The notes under the pieces are model-generated. The model did no database searches and was not told the origin of the DNA. It worked only from the letters and a program-made list of their open reading frames with translations. DNA of 49,605 nt from a bacterium (lineage in GTDB: Bacteria; Acidobacteriota; Aminicenantia; Aminicenantales; Aminicenantaceae): contig JAGXKI010000014.1 of the NCBI GenBank assembly GCA_018335295.1, positions 1 to 49,605 on the forward strand, written 5' to 3'. Within the stretch, counting starts at the first letter, position 1. Each line of letters opens with the position of its first letter. This document shows, in pieces, positions 1 through 8,559 of the stretch. A program made the translations under genes and the position numbers.

Positions 1-2
1 TT

Positions 3-1256
3 GCCTGGACGGCCTGCCCTGATTTTGTGGAAGTGAGGGAAAAGTATGTCCAGAAACATCCCCCGGTGGAAACAGAGATGATTTTTCTTATTTACCGCCC
101 TCATTTGAACCAAAAAGACCGGTATATACAATCCTTAAGGCATGGGATCGAATTTTACAGCACAAACTACGGAGCTTATCCCTATTCCACCATAACCCTG
201 GTGGACCCGCCCATGAAAGCTTCGGGAGCCGGTGGGATGGAGTACCCCACTCTGTTTACCGGCGGAACCATGTCCTGGCTTCCCGAAGGGGTCCGGTTGA
301 CCGAACTGGTGACCATCCATGAGTTCGGACACAACTACTGGTACGGGATGGTAGGGTCCAACGAGTTTGAAGAACCCTGGCTGGATGAGGGAATCAACTC
401 TTACTCTGAGCTTAAAGCCATGACCCAGTACTACGGTGAGAATACCTCCGTTTTGGATATAGGTGGTTTGAAGGTAGGAGATATAGACCAGAGCCGGATG
501 CAGGTCATGAGGTCCGCAAATAGAGACCCTATTTTGAAGAAAGCCTGGGAGTTTTACAGCGGTTCCAGCTACAGCGTCAATTCCTACAGTAAGGCGGCTT
601 TGATGCTTTTGACTCTGGAAAATTATCTGGGGGAGGATGTGATGGCGGAAGTGATGAAAACCTATTTTGAGCGGTGGAAGTTCCGCCACCCCACCACCCA
701 GGATTTTATTCACACGGCTGAAGAAGTGAGCGGCCGGGAACTGGAATGGTTTTTTGACCAGTTCTTAAAGACTCCCGGAGAGCTGGATTACGCTGTGGAT
801 CGGATTCAGTGCCGGGAAATTAAAGAGCCCCAAGGAATCTTTGAGAAGAAAGAAAAAGAAGAAGAAAAAGAAAAGAGAGAGGAAAAACCAAAGCAGGAAC
901 CGGAAAAGGGGGAAAAGAAGAAAGGTAAAGAAGAAAAAGAAAAGAAGATGTACCGGAGCGTGGTGGATTTGGTCCGAAAGGGGGATTGGATATTTCCTCA
1001 AAAGATTCAGGTGACTTTTGAAAACGGAAGGAAGATGTGGGAGGAATGGGACGGAAAATCGCGGTGGAAACGATTTGTCTACAAAAAGCCTTATAAGATT
1101 CAATCTGCCCGAGTGGACCCCCAATCCCAAATGGTTTTGGATATCAGCTATACCAATAATTCACGGACATTGGAACCGCAGACGAAAACACCCCTTAAGT
1201 ACGCGTTGAGTTGGATGGTGAAATTCCAGCACTTTCTTTCTCTATTTTCGCTGTAA
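3..1256 (+). CDS. M1 family metallopeptidase, 3' part (5' end outside window)
   Basis: Zinc aminopeptidase of the M1 (gluzincin) family. The reading frame is open to the window edge and reads AWTACPDFVEVREKY at the start, so the true start lies upstream. The family's substrate-anchoring GAGGMEYP-type motif is at about nt 223-246. The zinc motif HEFGH is at nt 318-332, and the downstream ligand Glu lies in WLDEGINSYSE. A lysine/glutamate-rich low-complexity linker (about nt 845-950) precedes a small C-terminal beta-rich domain. This linker is unusual for the family. The protein is probably exported or periplasmic, but the N-terminus is not visible. The next gene starts 11 nt after the stop, which suggests cotranscription. 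Substrate cannot be told from sequence. Confidence 0.93.
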   Translation, partial: AWTACPDFVEVREKYVQKHPPVETEMIFLIYRPHLNQKDRYIQSLRHGIEFYSTNYGAYPYSTITLVDPPMKASGAGGMEYPTLFTGGTMSWLPEGVRLTELVTIHEFGHNYWYGMVGSNEFEEPWLDEGINSYSELKAMTQYYGENTSVLDIGGLKVGDIDQSRMQVMRSANRDPILKKAWEFYSGSSYSVNSYSKAALMLLTLENYLGEDVMAEVMKTYFERWKFRHPTTQDFIHTAEEVSGRELEWFFDQFLKTPGELDYAVDRIQCREIKEPQGIFEKKEKEEEKEKREEKPKQEPEKGEKKKGKEEKEKKMYRSVVDLVRKGDWIFPQKIQVTFENGRKMWEEWDGKSRWKRFVYKKPYKIQSARVDPQSQMVLDISYTNNSRTLEPQTKTPLKYALSWMVKFQHFLSLFSL

Positions 1257-1267
1257 GGAGGGATGAA

Positions 1268-2179
1268 GTGAAAGTTTTAAAAAGTTACGGCCACGGAATA
1301 AAGGAAGCCACTTTACAGCCCAAGATGGTGTTTGTCCTGTGGGTGGTTAATTTTTTATTCGGAGCGGTGTTTTACATCATGATCTCAGGAATTTTATCTG
1401 AATTCTGGGGAAAGAGTTTAGCGGCGGAGAAGCTTTTTAAAGAGTTTGATATGAATTACTTTTTCGAGCTGATGGTGCACAAGGAGGCGGCTTTTCAGAG
1501 TCTCATCTCGGTGGGGATTTTACTTTTCGGCCTTTACTTTTTAGTCTCCATTTTTCTCTACGGAGGAATCCTTCATACGGTGGATCAGCGTCAGAATTTG
1601 GGTCAGGGAAAGAGAGGAAGCTCCAAGAGCGGGAAAAAGAATCAGCGGTTCAGCGGGGTCTTCTTCCAGGGAGCGGGAAAATATTTTGGACGGTTTTTCC
1701 GTCTTTATATCTATTCTCTGATTCTCTGGGCCGTGTTTGGGGTTTTGAATGTTTCCATTCATTTTTTCTTTGTTAAGGTGTTGGGGACTCAGAATGCCGG
1801 GGAAAAAACCCTGTTTTATCTTTTTTGGGTGAGAGTGGGGATCGGAATATTCCTGTTGTTTCTTGTGTTGATGGTATTGGATTACTCCCGGATTCGGGTG
1901 GTGGTTGAGGATACCCGGAAAGTCTTCCGCTCACTTTTACAAGGAATCCAGTTTGTTTTCCAGAAATTGGGGAAGACTCTGGCTCTGTATTCGATGCTGG
2001 TTGTTACCGGATTGATTCTTCTGGCGGGGTACTGGCTTTTGAAATCAGTGATTCCCGGTAAAACTCTGGGGTTTGTGCTTTTGGCTTTCCTGGTGGGGCA
2101 GGTTTTTATTTTTGCCCGGGGATGGCTGCGGATTATCTTTCAAGCCGCCCAGATGAAATACTTCAAGGTTTCTTCTTGA
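1268..2179 (+). CDS. polytopic inner-membrane protein of unknown function
   Basis: A 303-residue protein with about six hydrophobic segments, beginning MKVLKSYGHGIKEA. No catalytic motif was recognised. The start chosen is GTG at 1268, because AAGGAGGG (1255-1262) lies at ideal distance. A longer reading from TTG at 1211 would overlap the peptidase gene. A basic, serine-rich cytoplasmic loop (about nt 1595-1670) separates the second and third segments. The architecture resembles uncharacterised membrane proteins of the DUF4013 or GlpQ-membrane-domain type, but I do not claim membership. It probably shares a transcript with the M1 peptidase and may serve the same envelope process. Confidence 0.8.
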   Translation: MKVLKSYGHGIKEATLQPKMVFVLWVVNFLFGAVFYIMISGILSEFWGKSLAAEKLFKEFDMNYFFELMVHKEAAFQSLISVGILLFGLYFLVSIFLYGGILHTVDQRQNLGQGKRGSSKSGKKNQRFSGVFFQGAGKYFGRFFRLYIYSLILWAVFGVLNVSIHFFFVKVLGTQNAGEKTLFYLFWVRVGIGIFLLFLVLMVLDYSRIRVVVEDTRKVFRSLLQGIQFVFQKLGKTLALYSMLVVTGLILLAGYWLLKSVIPGKTLGFVLLAFLVGQVFIFARGWLRIIFQAAQMKYFKVSS

Positions 2180-2567
2180 ACCAAACTTTTTCTGAAGAGC
2201 GAAGATTTTTTATCAGTGATTTCTTGAATATTTCCCAGGATCTTTTTCATTCTTTTTTCCTCGCCATTAATACCGAAAGATGAGGTCTGCAAGAGAGGCA
2301 TGAAAATTGCTGGAATCATTTCCAAAACCGTGATGTGTATAAATATCCATACTTATTGAAAGGGGTGAGGGATGGGGGTAAGGAAGCCCCTATCACGGAA
2401 TTAGAGATGCTTACAAATTGCTGGCTTTCTTGAATTATGATATAAATATATGTATTTTAAAGAAGAGATTATTCTTTTTACAGGAAATTTTCTTATAGAT
2501 AAACAGACGCCATTCTTCCCCGATTATTGAGGGGAGAAAAAGTGAAGGGATAAACCCCACCGATTGA
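2180..2567. other. intergenic region without a gene
   Basis: This 388-nt gap has no convincing coding sequence. It holds a likely rightward promoter at 2418-2446. It also holds a short motif at 2361-2393 that recurs inverted near 20790-20825. A small hairpin (CCCC/GGGG arms, about 2519-2536) lies shortly before the histidine kinase start. Confidence 0.6.
2418..2446 (+). promoter_or_regulatory. candidate sigma70-type promoter for the histidine kinase
   Basis: TTGCTG (2418-2423), a 17-nt spacer, then TATAAA (2441-2446). It would give a leader of roughly 115 nt before the kinase gene. Confidence 0.4.
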
Positions 2568-4352
2568 GTGATGAAAACTGAGAGAAAAGAAAGAACCAAA
2601 AAAATACTTTTGGTCGAAGATGAGTCTGTTGTGGCCAGTGATATAAAAAATACCCTGGAGCGCCGGGGTTATGCGGTCCCGTCCATCCTTATTCGAGGAG
2701 AAGAGGTTCTGAAAGAGGTTGAAGAGCACCTCCCGGACCTGGTGGTTATGGATATCAAGCTGAAAGGAAACATGGACGGAATCCAGGCTTCCCGGAAAAT
2801 CCAAAAAAATCTGGATATTCCCATCGTCTACCTCACAGCTCTCGGGGATGAGAAAACCTACCAGAAAGCCCAGAAAACAGAGCCTTTTGGCTATATCTAC
2901 AAGCCGGTTGAAGAGAAGGATTTAGTGGCCACTGTGGAAACGGCTCTGAGCGAACATAAGCTGCGGAAAAGGCTCAGAGAAAGTGAAAAGAAGTACCGCA
3001 GCCTCTTTGAGATGTCCAAAGATGCCATTTACATCACCTCCAAAGAGGGAAAAATCATTGATGTGAACCAGGCTTTTTTAGATCTTTTCGGTTACACCTG
3101 GGATCAAATCAAGAACATTAATGTCCGGGAGCATTACCACAATCCTGAAGAAAGAGAAAAATTCCGGAGAGAAATCGAAGGGAAAGGCTTTGTAAAGGAT
3201 TATCCTGTCAAGCTCAAACAAAGCGATGGGTCCATCCGGGACTGTCTGATTACGGCCACCGTTCGTGAGGATAAAACTGGAAGAATCTTGGGCTATCAAG
3301 GAATGATCCGGGATGTCACCGAACAGAAGAAAGCCCAGCAGGAACTGAAAGAATCGGAGGAGAAGTACAAAGCTCTTTTTGAATACTCCAACGATGCGGT
3401 GTTTCTTTTGAGTCCCTATGGTGAGCAGATGAGAGTCAACCAAAAGGCTGCAGATTTGCTGGGCTACACCCGAGAAGAACTGAGGGGGAAATCCTTTAAG
3501 GACCTCATTGTTCCCTCGGAATACCAAGATGCAGAGAAGAAAAGGAAAGAATTGAGGGAGAAAAAGAGCCTTGCTTCCTATGAGCGGACCGTCCGGAAAA
3601 AGGACGGGACCCTGATTCCGGTGGAGGTTAACGTTTCTCTGATTTGTGATTCTGAAGGGAAGCCGCTTTTCATCCAGAGTATTGTCCGGAATGTATCTGA
3701 GAAGAAAAAAGCCGAGGAAAAAATCAAGAAGTCTCTTGAGGAAAAGGAAGCCCTTCTGAAAGAGATTCATCACCGGGTAAAAAACAACATGCAGATCATA
3801 TACAGCCTGTTGAACATCCATTCCCGCAGGGTCAAGGATGAAGAATCCCTGAGAATATTAAGGGAAAGCCAGAACCGCATCCGCTCCATGGCTCTCATCC
3901 ATGAAAAACTTTATAAATCAAAAGATTTAGGCCACATTAACTTTGCCTATTACGTTCAGAGCTTGATTACGCATCTTTATCATACCTTCAACCTCAGTCC
4001 TTCTCGAGTGAGGTTGAAGACGGATGTGGAGGAGGTGAATCTGGACATCCATACCGCTATTCCCTGCGCCCTTCTCTTGAATGAGCTGGTTTCCAATGTG
4101 CTGCAGCATGCTTTTCCTGAAGGAAGGAAAGGGGAGCTCACGGTCCAAATGAAGAAAGAAAAAGAAGAGAATGTTTTCCTCATGGTGGCCGATAATGGAG
4201 TGGGGATACCCCAAGATATGGATGTGGAAAACCCTGATTCTTTCGGGTTAAAACTTATCCAGGATCTGGTGACTCAGCTTAAGGGAAAAATCCAGTTTGA
4301 AAGGCACCAGGGGACCACTGTGAAAGTTCGCTTTGGGGGCGGGTCAAAGTAG
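2568..4352 (+). CDS. hybrid sensor: REC-PAS-PAS-HisKA_2 histidine kinase
   Basis: A 594-residue soluble signal-transduction protein. The N-terminal receiver domain (about residues 12-130) has the acidic pocket VEDE and phospho-acceptor Asp62 in VVMDIK. Two PAS domains follow (about 140-255 and 262-378), each ending in the usual PAC pattern. The transmitter is of the HisKA_2 type, with HHRVKNNMQ carrying the phosphorylated His at about residue 400. The HATPase domain has an N-box (LLNELVSNVLQHAF) and a G1 box (DNGVGIP). No transmembrane segment is seen, so it senses a cytoplasmic signal or takes phosphate from another kinase. Start is GTG 2568 or the next codon, ATG 2571. No strong ribosome site is seen. 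No partner regulator lies nearby. Confidence 0.93.
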   Translation: MMKTERKERTKKILLVEDESVVASDIKNTLERRGYAVPSILIRGEEVLKEVEEHLPDLVVMDIKLKGNMDGIQASRKIQKNLDIPIVYLTALGDEKTYQKAQKTEPFGYIYKPVEEKDLVATVETALSEHKLRKRLRESEKKYRSLFEMSKDAIYITSKEGKIIDVNQAFLDLFGYTWDQIKNINVREHYHNPEEREKFRREIEGKGFVKDYPVKLKQSDGSIRDCLITATVREDKTGRILGYQGMIRDVTEQKKAQQELKESEEKYKALFEYSNDAVFLLSPYGEQMRVNQKAADLLGYTREELRGKSFKDLIVPSEYQDAEKKRKELREKKSLASYERTVRKKDGTLIPVEVNVSLICDSEGKPLFIQSIVRNVSEKKKAEEKIKKSLEEKEALLKEIHHRVKNNMQIIYSLLNIHSRRVKDEESLRILRESQNRIRSMALIHEKLYKSKDLGHINFAYYVQSLITHLYHTFNLSPSRVRLKTDVEEVNLDIHTAIPCALLLNELVSNVLQHAFPEGRKGELTVQMKKEKEENVFLMVADNGVGIPQDMDVENPDSFGLKLIQDLVTQLKGKIQFERHQGTTVKVRFGGGSK

Positions 4353-4536
4353 CTTGTAAGAAAGAGGAATGGGGTCGTGTCTTACATTATCACATTTTCC
4401 CCTGAAATGAATTTGTTGAGTAAGAAAGGGAGACAGGATTTTGTGGGGATGAGAGAAAGTCCTGATTTCCGTGATGACCCCTCAATCTAATCGGTTACTT
4501 ACACTGTTTCCCCAGGTGATGGGTGAAGATCCTTGG

Positions 4537-5157
4537 TTATTGTTTGTTTGGGGAAATGATGCCCTGCTCTTCAAGGAAAGAAATCACCATGTCCCGGCTC
4601 TCCTGGATATCCTTTTCTCCGGTATCGATTATCAGTTCGGGATGGAGGGGATCCTCATAGGGAGCAGATATGCCGGTGAACTCCTTAATTTCGCCCTGGC
4701 GGGCCTTTTTGTAAAGCCCCTTGGGATCCCTTTGTTCCGCTAAATCCAGGGGTACCTTGACGAGGATTTCGATGAATTCCTTCTCGGCCAGGAGTTGGCG
4801 GGCTCTGTCCCGGTCCGCGCGGTAAGGGGATATGAAAGCGGTCATAGTGATGATTCCGGACTGGGCGAAAAGATGAGCCACTTCTCCGATGCGGCGGATG
4901 TTTTCCTCTCTGTCTTCAGGAGAAAACCCCAGATTTTTGTTGAGGCCGTGTCGGATGTTATCTCCATCCAGAACAAAACTGAGGAAACCTCTCTGGAAAA
5001 GCCTTTCTTCCACCGCATGAGCGATCGTGGATTTCCCAGAGCCTGAGAGTCCCGTGAACCATAGGACCACTCCCTTCTGCTGAAGGAGCCGCTCCCGGTC
5101 CTCCTTGGTCACCTCTCCCTTATGCCAGCTGATGTTGGTGGCTTTCTGTTTGGTCAT
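4537..5157 (-). CDS. cysC: adenylyl-sulfate (APS) kinase
   Basis: Phosphorylates adenosine 5'-phosphosulfate with ATP to give PAPS, the second step of sulfate activation. It is 206 residues, the usual length of stand-alone CysC. It has Walker A GLSGSGKST (residues 36-44), the family motif LDGDNIRHGLN and FISPYRADRD. It lies 15 nt downstream of sat in the same orientation, so the two form a sulfate-activation operon. No PAPS reductase is visible here, so PAPS could serve assimilation or sulfation. Confidence 0.96.
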   Translation of the reverse strand: MTKQKATNISWHKGEVTKEDRERLLQQKGVVLWFTGLSGSGKSTIAHAVEERLFQRGFLSFVLDGDNIRHGLNKNLGFSPEDREENIRRIGEVAHLFAQSGIITMTAFISPYRADRDRARQLLAEKEFIEILVKVPLDLAEQRDPKGLYKKARQGEIKEFTGISAPYEDPLHPELIIDTGEKDIQESRDMVISFLEEQGIISPNKQ

Positions 5158-5172
5158 GAGAATTCTCCTGTC

Positions 5173-6357
5173 CTATTTTTTAGGCTTGGCTGAGTTTTTG
5201 AAGTAATCCATGAGAATGTCGATTACCTGAGGACGGCTGAATTCTTTGGGAGGTTTCTCTCCATTTTTCAGCATCTCTCTCAGTTTGGTCCCGCTGATAA
5301 GAACCCGGTCTTCTTTTTGATGGGGACATGTTTTCAGGGAGGCCATTCCGTCGCATTTACGGCACCAGAAAGTCCAGTCGATGTTGAGGGGTTTGATATG
5401 AAGCTCTTCCTCATCCAGTTCATCGAAAATTTTCTGGGCATCAAAGGGCCCGTAGTAATCCCCGACTCCGGCGTGGTCGCGGCCGACGATGAGATGGCTA
5501 CATCCGTAGTTCTGGCGGAAAATGGCATGAAGAACCGCTTCCCTGGGACCCCCGTAGCGCATCTCCATGGGGTAGACTTTGAGGACCACCTTTTCCCGGG
5601 GAAAGAAGTTATCCAGAAGGACCTCATAGCACTTCATCCTCACATCGGCGGGAATATCTCCGGGTTTGAGTTTTCCCACCAGAGGATGGATCAGGATGCC
5701 GTCGCTGACTTCCAGGGCAATTTTAGTGCAGTATTCATGACTTCGGTGCATGGGATTTCGGGTTTGAAAAGCGGCGATGAAGGACCATCCCCGTTCATTG
5801 AATATCTTGCGGGTCTCCGCGGGCCGCCCGTATTGACTGCCGAATCGTTGGGGGTAGGGTCCTTCACTGAAAGCCTTCACCGGTCCAGCCAGGAGAATAT
5901 CGTTTTGGGCATAGACCTTGGCCACTCCCGGATGAGATTCGTCTTCAGAGCGGAACACATTTTTGGCTTCATGTCTTTTGTCGTAAGTGTACTTTTCTTC
6001 GACAGTCATGCTGCCCATCACTCGGCCGGATTCTTGGTCCACCAGAGCCGCCTCCTTCCCCAGGGATAATCTGTCAGCTTGATCTTTGGGAACGGAGAGA
6101 GTGATGGGGATAGGCCAGAGAGTCCCGTCAGCCATTTTCATATCCGAGACCACACTCTGGTAGTCGCTTTTTCCCATAAATCCTTCCAGAGGGCTGAAAG
6201 CCCCCGCGGCCATCATGATGAGGTCGGAAGTCTCTCTGGAGGAGAGATAGACCTTGGGAAGAGATTGAGCTTTTTTTTGAGCTTCAGTGAGCTCTTCTCC
6301 CTCTAACAAAAGGGGCTTCAGCCGGCCCCCGTGAGGGGGAACAAGATTATCGGTCAT
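5173..6357 (-). CDS. sat: sulfate adenylyltransferase (ATP sulfurylase)
   Basis: Forms APS and pyrophosphate from ATP and sulfate, or the reverse. It is a 394-residue single-chain enzyme of the homo-oligomeric Sat type. It carries the nucleotide-binding motif [12 protein letters not shown] and the second signature [13 protein letters not shown] cysteine cluster ([15 protein letters not shown]) fits the zinc site seen in dissimilatory and thermophile Sat enzymes. It is the middle gene of the RHH-sat-cysC unit. The pairing with cysC favours the PAPS-forming direction, although this Sat type is also used in dissimilatory metabolism. No apr or dsr genes are visible in the window. Confidence 0.96.
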   Translation of the reverse strand: MTDNLVPPHGGRLKPLLLEGEELTEAQKKAQSLPKVYLSSRETSDLIMMAAGAFSPLEGFMGKSDYQSVVSDMKMADGTLWPIPITLSVPKDQADRLSLGKEAALVDQESGRVMGSMTVEEKYTYDKRHEAKNVFRSEDESHPGVAKVYAQNDILLAGPVKAFSEGPYPQRFGSQYGRPAETRKIFNERGWSFIAAFQTRNPMHRSHEYCTKIALEVSDGILIHPLVGKLKPGDIPADVRMKCYEVLLDNFFPREKVVLKVYPMEMRYGGPREAVLHAIFRQNYGCSHLIVGRDHAGVGDYYGPFDAQKIFDELDEEELHIKPLNIDWTFWCRKCDGMASLKTCPHQKEDRVLISGTKLREMLKNGEKPPKEFSRPQVIDILMDYFKNSAKPKK

Positions 6358-6414
6358 CAGTGCCTCCCTTTCTTGTGAATGTGATAGTGACTGTATGAGC
6401 CAGTCTTTTATAAA

Positions 6415-6678
6415 TCATAGGTATCCCAGGGACTTGAGTCTCCGGCGGATAGCGTCGATTTCTTCTTTGCTCAGACTCCCTTCTTTCATTCTTCCCTCGC
6501 TCGTGGATTCATAGCTTGTGGAAACCAGGTCGCGGAGGACATAGACCACAAAATCGGTCACTGAATTGAATCCGCTTCCAGATACAATCTCGGAGAGTCG
6601 GTTGTAGAGAGTCCCCGGAATTTTGATGGTGACTTTGCTGGCTGTGGATTTAGGGGTATTTTTGTCTTTGAAACTCAT
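6415..6678 (-). CDS. ribbon-helix-helix (CopG/Arc-type) regulator
   Basis: An 87-residue protein. After a basic N-terminal tail, the strand KVTIKIPGTLYNRL and the helices after it (NSVTDFVVYVLRDLV) fit a ribbon-helix-helix DNA-binding fold. A charged tail ends KEEIDAIRRRLKSLGYL. It is the first gene of the leftward unit, 57 nt before sat. Its own promoter carries a perfect 18-bp palindrome at the start-point region, so it probably autoregulates and controls sat-cysC. The effector is unknown. It could instead be a stand-alone antitoxin, but no toxin gene is adjacent. Confidence 0.75.
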   Translation of the reverse strand: MSFKDKNTPKSTASKVTIKIPGTLYNRLSEIVSGSGFNSVTDFVVYVLRDLVSTSYESTSEGRMKEGSLSKEEIDAIRRRLKSLGYL

Positions 6679-6681
6679 ATA

Positions 6682-6699
6682 ACACTCCTTTAGGAGTGT
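6682..6699 (-). promoter_or_regulatory. perfect palindrome, candidate RHH operator
   Basis: ACACTCCT and AGGAGTGT arms of 8 bp are separated by 2 nt. The site covers the predicted start point (about 6695) and contains the Shine-Dalgarno sequence of the RHH gene. It could act as a repressor operator, or as an RNA hairpin hiding the ribosome site. Confidence 0.6.
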
Positions 6700-6701
6700 A
6701 C

Positions 6702-6730
6702 AATATAGTTTTTTTATATTCAGATGTCAA
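6702..6730 (-). promoter_or_regulatory. sigma70-type promoter of the RHH-sat-cysC operon
   Basis: Read leftward: TTGACA (6730-6725), a spacer of exactly 17 nt, and TATATT (6707-6702). This is a near-consensus promoter ending next to the palindrome. Confidence 0.75.
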
Positions 6731-6749
6731 CTATAAAATTGGTTTTTTT

Positions 6750-6778
6750 TTGACACAGAGATTTTATCATGGTATAAG
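6750..6778 (+). promoter_or_regulatory. sigma70-type promoter for the M24 peptidase
   Basis: TTGACA (6750-6755), a 17-nt spacer and TATAAG (6773-6778). It is divergent from, and close to, the sat-operon promoter. It implies a leader of about 205 nt before the start at 6990. Confidence 0.6.
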
Positions 6779-6989
6779 CTTTTATCTCAAAATTGATGGA
6801 ACTCTTCATCCAATCACCCGAATTTTTATCCAGAGGATGGGGGATCTCCAACTCAGTCAACCGGGTAAAGATTGGATATTCGAAACCATTTCCCCTACCG
6901 AGGAGAGTCCTGGAGAAAAAGTTTTTATTGGTGGGATCCTTGTCCGAGGGATGGGGAGTTCCTTTCAAATGAAGGAAGGAGGCGTTTTT

Positions 6990-8357
6990 ATGAGTATGAA
7001 AAGATATGGGCTTGGTTTGGGAGTTTTGTTGGTTTTGTTTTTGCTTTTGGGGGGAATATTCGGCTCCGCTCAAGATTATGGAGTTCCCCTGGTTAAGGAC
7101 AGCCAAAACATCCTGCCGGAAAGAGAAAGGGCCCAGGTGAAAAATGAATGGCTGAAATGGAGGTTGGAACACATCATCCCCCGGCTGATGAGAAGAGAGG
7201 GGATCGACATGTGGCTGGTCATCAACCGGGAATACAATGAGGATCCCGTGTACATGAGCCTGGTTCCTGAACCGACCATGAACGCGCGGCGGACCTCCAT
7301 TTTGATTTTCCATGACCGAGGCCCAGAGAAAGGAGTGGAAAGGCTTTCGGGAAGCTATTACGGGATGGAAGGATGGTACAAATCTACTTGGAAAGATAAG
7401 AGCAAAAAGCAGTTTGAGAGTCTGGCCGATGTCATAGAGGAACGGGATCCCCAGAAAATCGGCATCAATGTTTCCTCCACTTGGTCTTTTGGGGATGGCT
7501 TGACCGCCAGCTTAAAAAAGAAGCTGGAAAAGGCTCTGAGTCCCCGGTACACCCGGCGGTTGGTATCCGCGGAAAATCTCTGTGTGGGGTGGCTGGAGAC
7601 CCGGAGTCCTCAGGAGCTCAGCGTTTACCGGCATATCTGCGGAATCGCCCATGACCTTATCGCTGAGTTCTATTCCAACAGAGTGATCACTCCAGGTATA
7701 ACCACCACCGATGATGTGGTGTGGTGGATCCGCCAGAAAATCACCGACTTAGGACTGGAAACTTGGTTTCAGCCTTCCATTTCCATCCAGAGAAACCACA
7801 AGGAAGGAGCTGAGTCTGAGGAGGAAAAGAAGGTTATCCGCAGAGGAGATTTGCTTCACTGCGATGTTGGGGTGGTTTACCTGGGCTTGTGTACGGATAT
7901 GCAGTGGCAGGCGTATGTGTGCCGGAAGGGAGAAGAGGAGGCTCCGGAAGGAATCCAGAAAGCTTTGAGGAGGGCCAACCGGGTGGCAGAAATTTTCATG
8001 AACGAGTTCAAGGCCGGACGGACCGGCCAAGAGATTACCGACTCAGCCATGGAAAAGGCCACTCAGGAAGGGCTGAGGCCTTTGATTTACTCTCATCCTC
8101 TGGGATTGAACGGTCATGCAGCTGGACCTCCCATGGATGCCCGGCCTAGAGAAAGGGCTCCGGAAGGGATTGGAGAGGAAATGAAGTATCCTCTCTATCC
8201 CAATACCTGCTACGCCATCGAATTCAGCAGTACAACCCAAGTCCCTGAGTGGGGAAACCAGGATGTCCGGATCGGCTTTGAAGAGGACGGGGTGTTCACT
8301 GAAGAAGGATGCCGCTTTATCGACGGACATCAGACCCGACTTCTTCTCATCAGATAA
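6990..8357 (+). CDS. exported M24 family metallopeptidase (Xaa-Pro aminopeptidase-like)
   Basis: A 455-residue protein with an N-terminal signal peptide (MSMKRYGLGLGVLLVLFLLL, cleaved near GSAQD). An N-terminal creatinase-like domain is followed by a pita-bread M24 domain. Likely metal ligands are Asp in HCDVGV, Asp in CTDMQWQ, His in HPLGLNGHAAGP, Glu in YAIEFS and a late Glu in FTEEGC. The start at 6990 is chosen because of the strong ribosome site AGGAGG just upstream and because a clean signal peptide begins there. The frame stays open further upstream to about 6696, but that part has no family similarity. It probably degrades peptides in the periplasm. Confidence 0.88.
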   Translation: MSMKRYGLGLGVLLVLFLLLGGIFGSAQDYGVPLVKDSQNILPERERAQVKNEWLKWRLEHIIPRLMRREGIDMWLVINREYNEDPVYMSLVPEPTMNARRTSILIFHDRGPEKGVERLSGSYYGMEGWYKSTWKDKSKKQFESLADVIEERDPQKIGINVSSTWSFGDGLTASLKKKLEKALSPRYTRRLVSAENLCVGWLETRSPQELSVYRHICGIAHDLIAEFYSNRVITPGITTTDDVVWWIRQKITDLGLETWFQPSISIQRNHKEGAESEEEKKVIRRGDLLHCDVGVVYLGLCTDMQWQAYVCRKGEEEAPEGIQKALRRANRVAEIFMNEFKAGRTGQEITDSAMEKATQEGLRPLIYSHPLGLNGHAAGPPMDARPRERAPEGIGEEMKYPLYPNTCYAIEFSSTTQVPEWGNQDVRIGFEEDGVFTEEGCRFIDGHQTRLLLIR

Positions 8358-8429
8358 AGGAAACTAAAAAAGAACCAAAAAAGGATCAAAACAGCTTTGG
8401 TCCGACCCATTCTTTTACGCATTCTTTTA

Positions 8430-8516
8430 CGGCATTCCGGGAGTGACCCAGAATCCAGCCTTATAAATTCTGGATTTCCATGCCTTCTTTGGAGGGAATG
8501 ACAAAGATGGATTTTC
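8430..8516. repeat. dispersed palindromic element, copy 1 (ATTCC / GAATCCAG type)
   Basis: Contains GAATCCAG followed after 11 nt by the inverted CTGGATTTCC, and ends with GGAATGACA. The same words recur at 12438-12487 and 46424-46490. It resembles the widespread intergenic palindromes built on TCATTCC...GGAATCCAG. Confidence 0.5.
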
Positions 8517-8559
8517 ATTTGTCATGGGTGATGAGATCGCCCTGTGAATTCATAGAGAA

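Noticed and set aside
765-1130. Phe-rich leftward frame inside the M1 peptidase gene
   Set aside because: It is the mirror of the Lys/Glu-codon linker; no ribosome site and no domain.
5317-6069. Long rightward frame (250 codons) opposite sat
   Set aside because: Antisense shadow of a well-conserved gene, with no family-like sequence.
6696-6989. N-terminal extension of the M24 peptidase up to 6696
   Set aside because: It would begin upstream of the promoter, lacks family similarity and would bury the signal peptide; ATG 6990 has a strong ribosome site.
8358-8559. yybP-ykoY manganese riboswitch before mntP
   Set aside because: No conserved aptamer words; the region is better explained by a dispersed palindrome.
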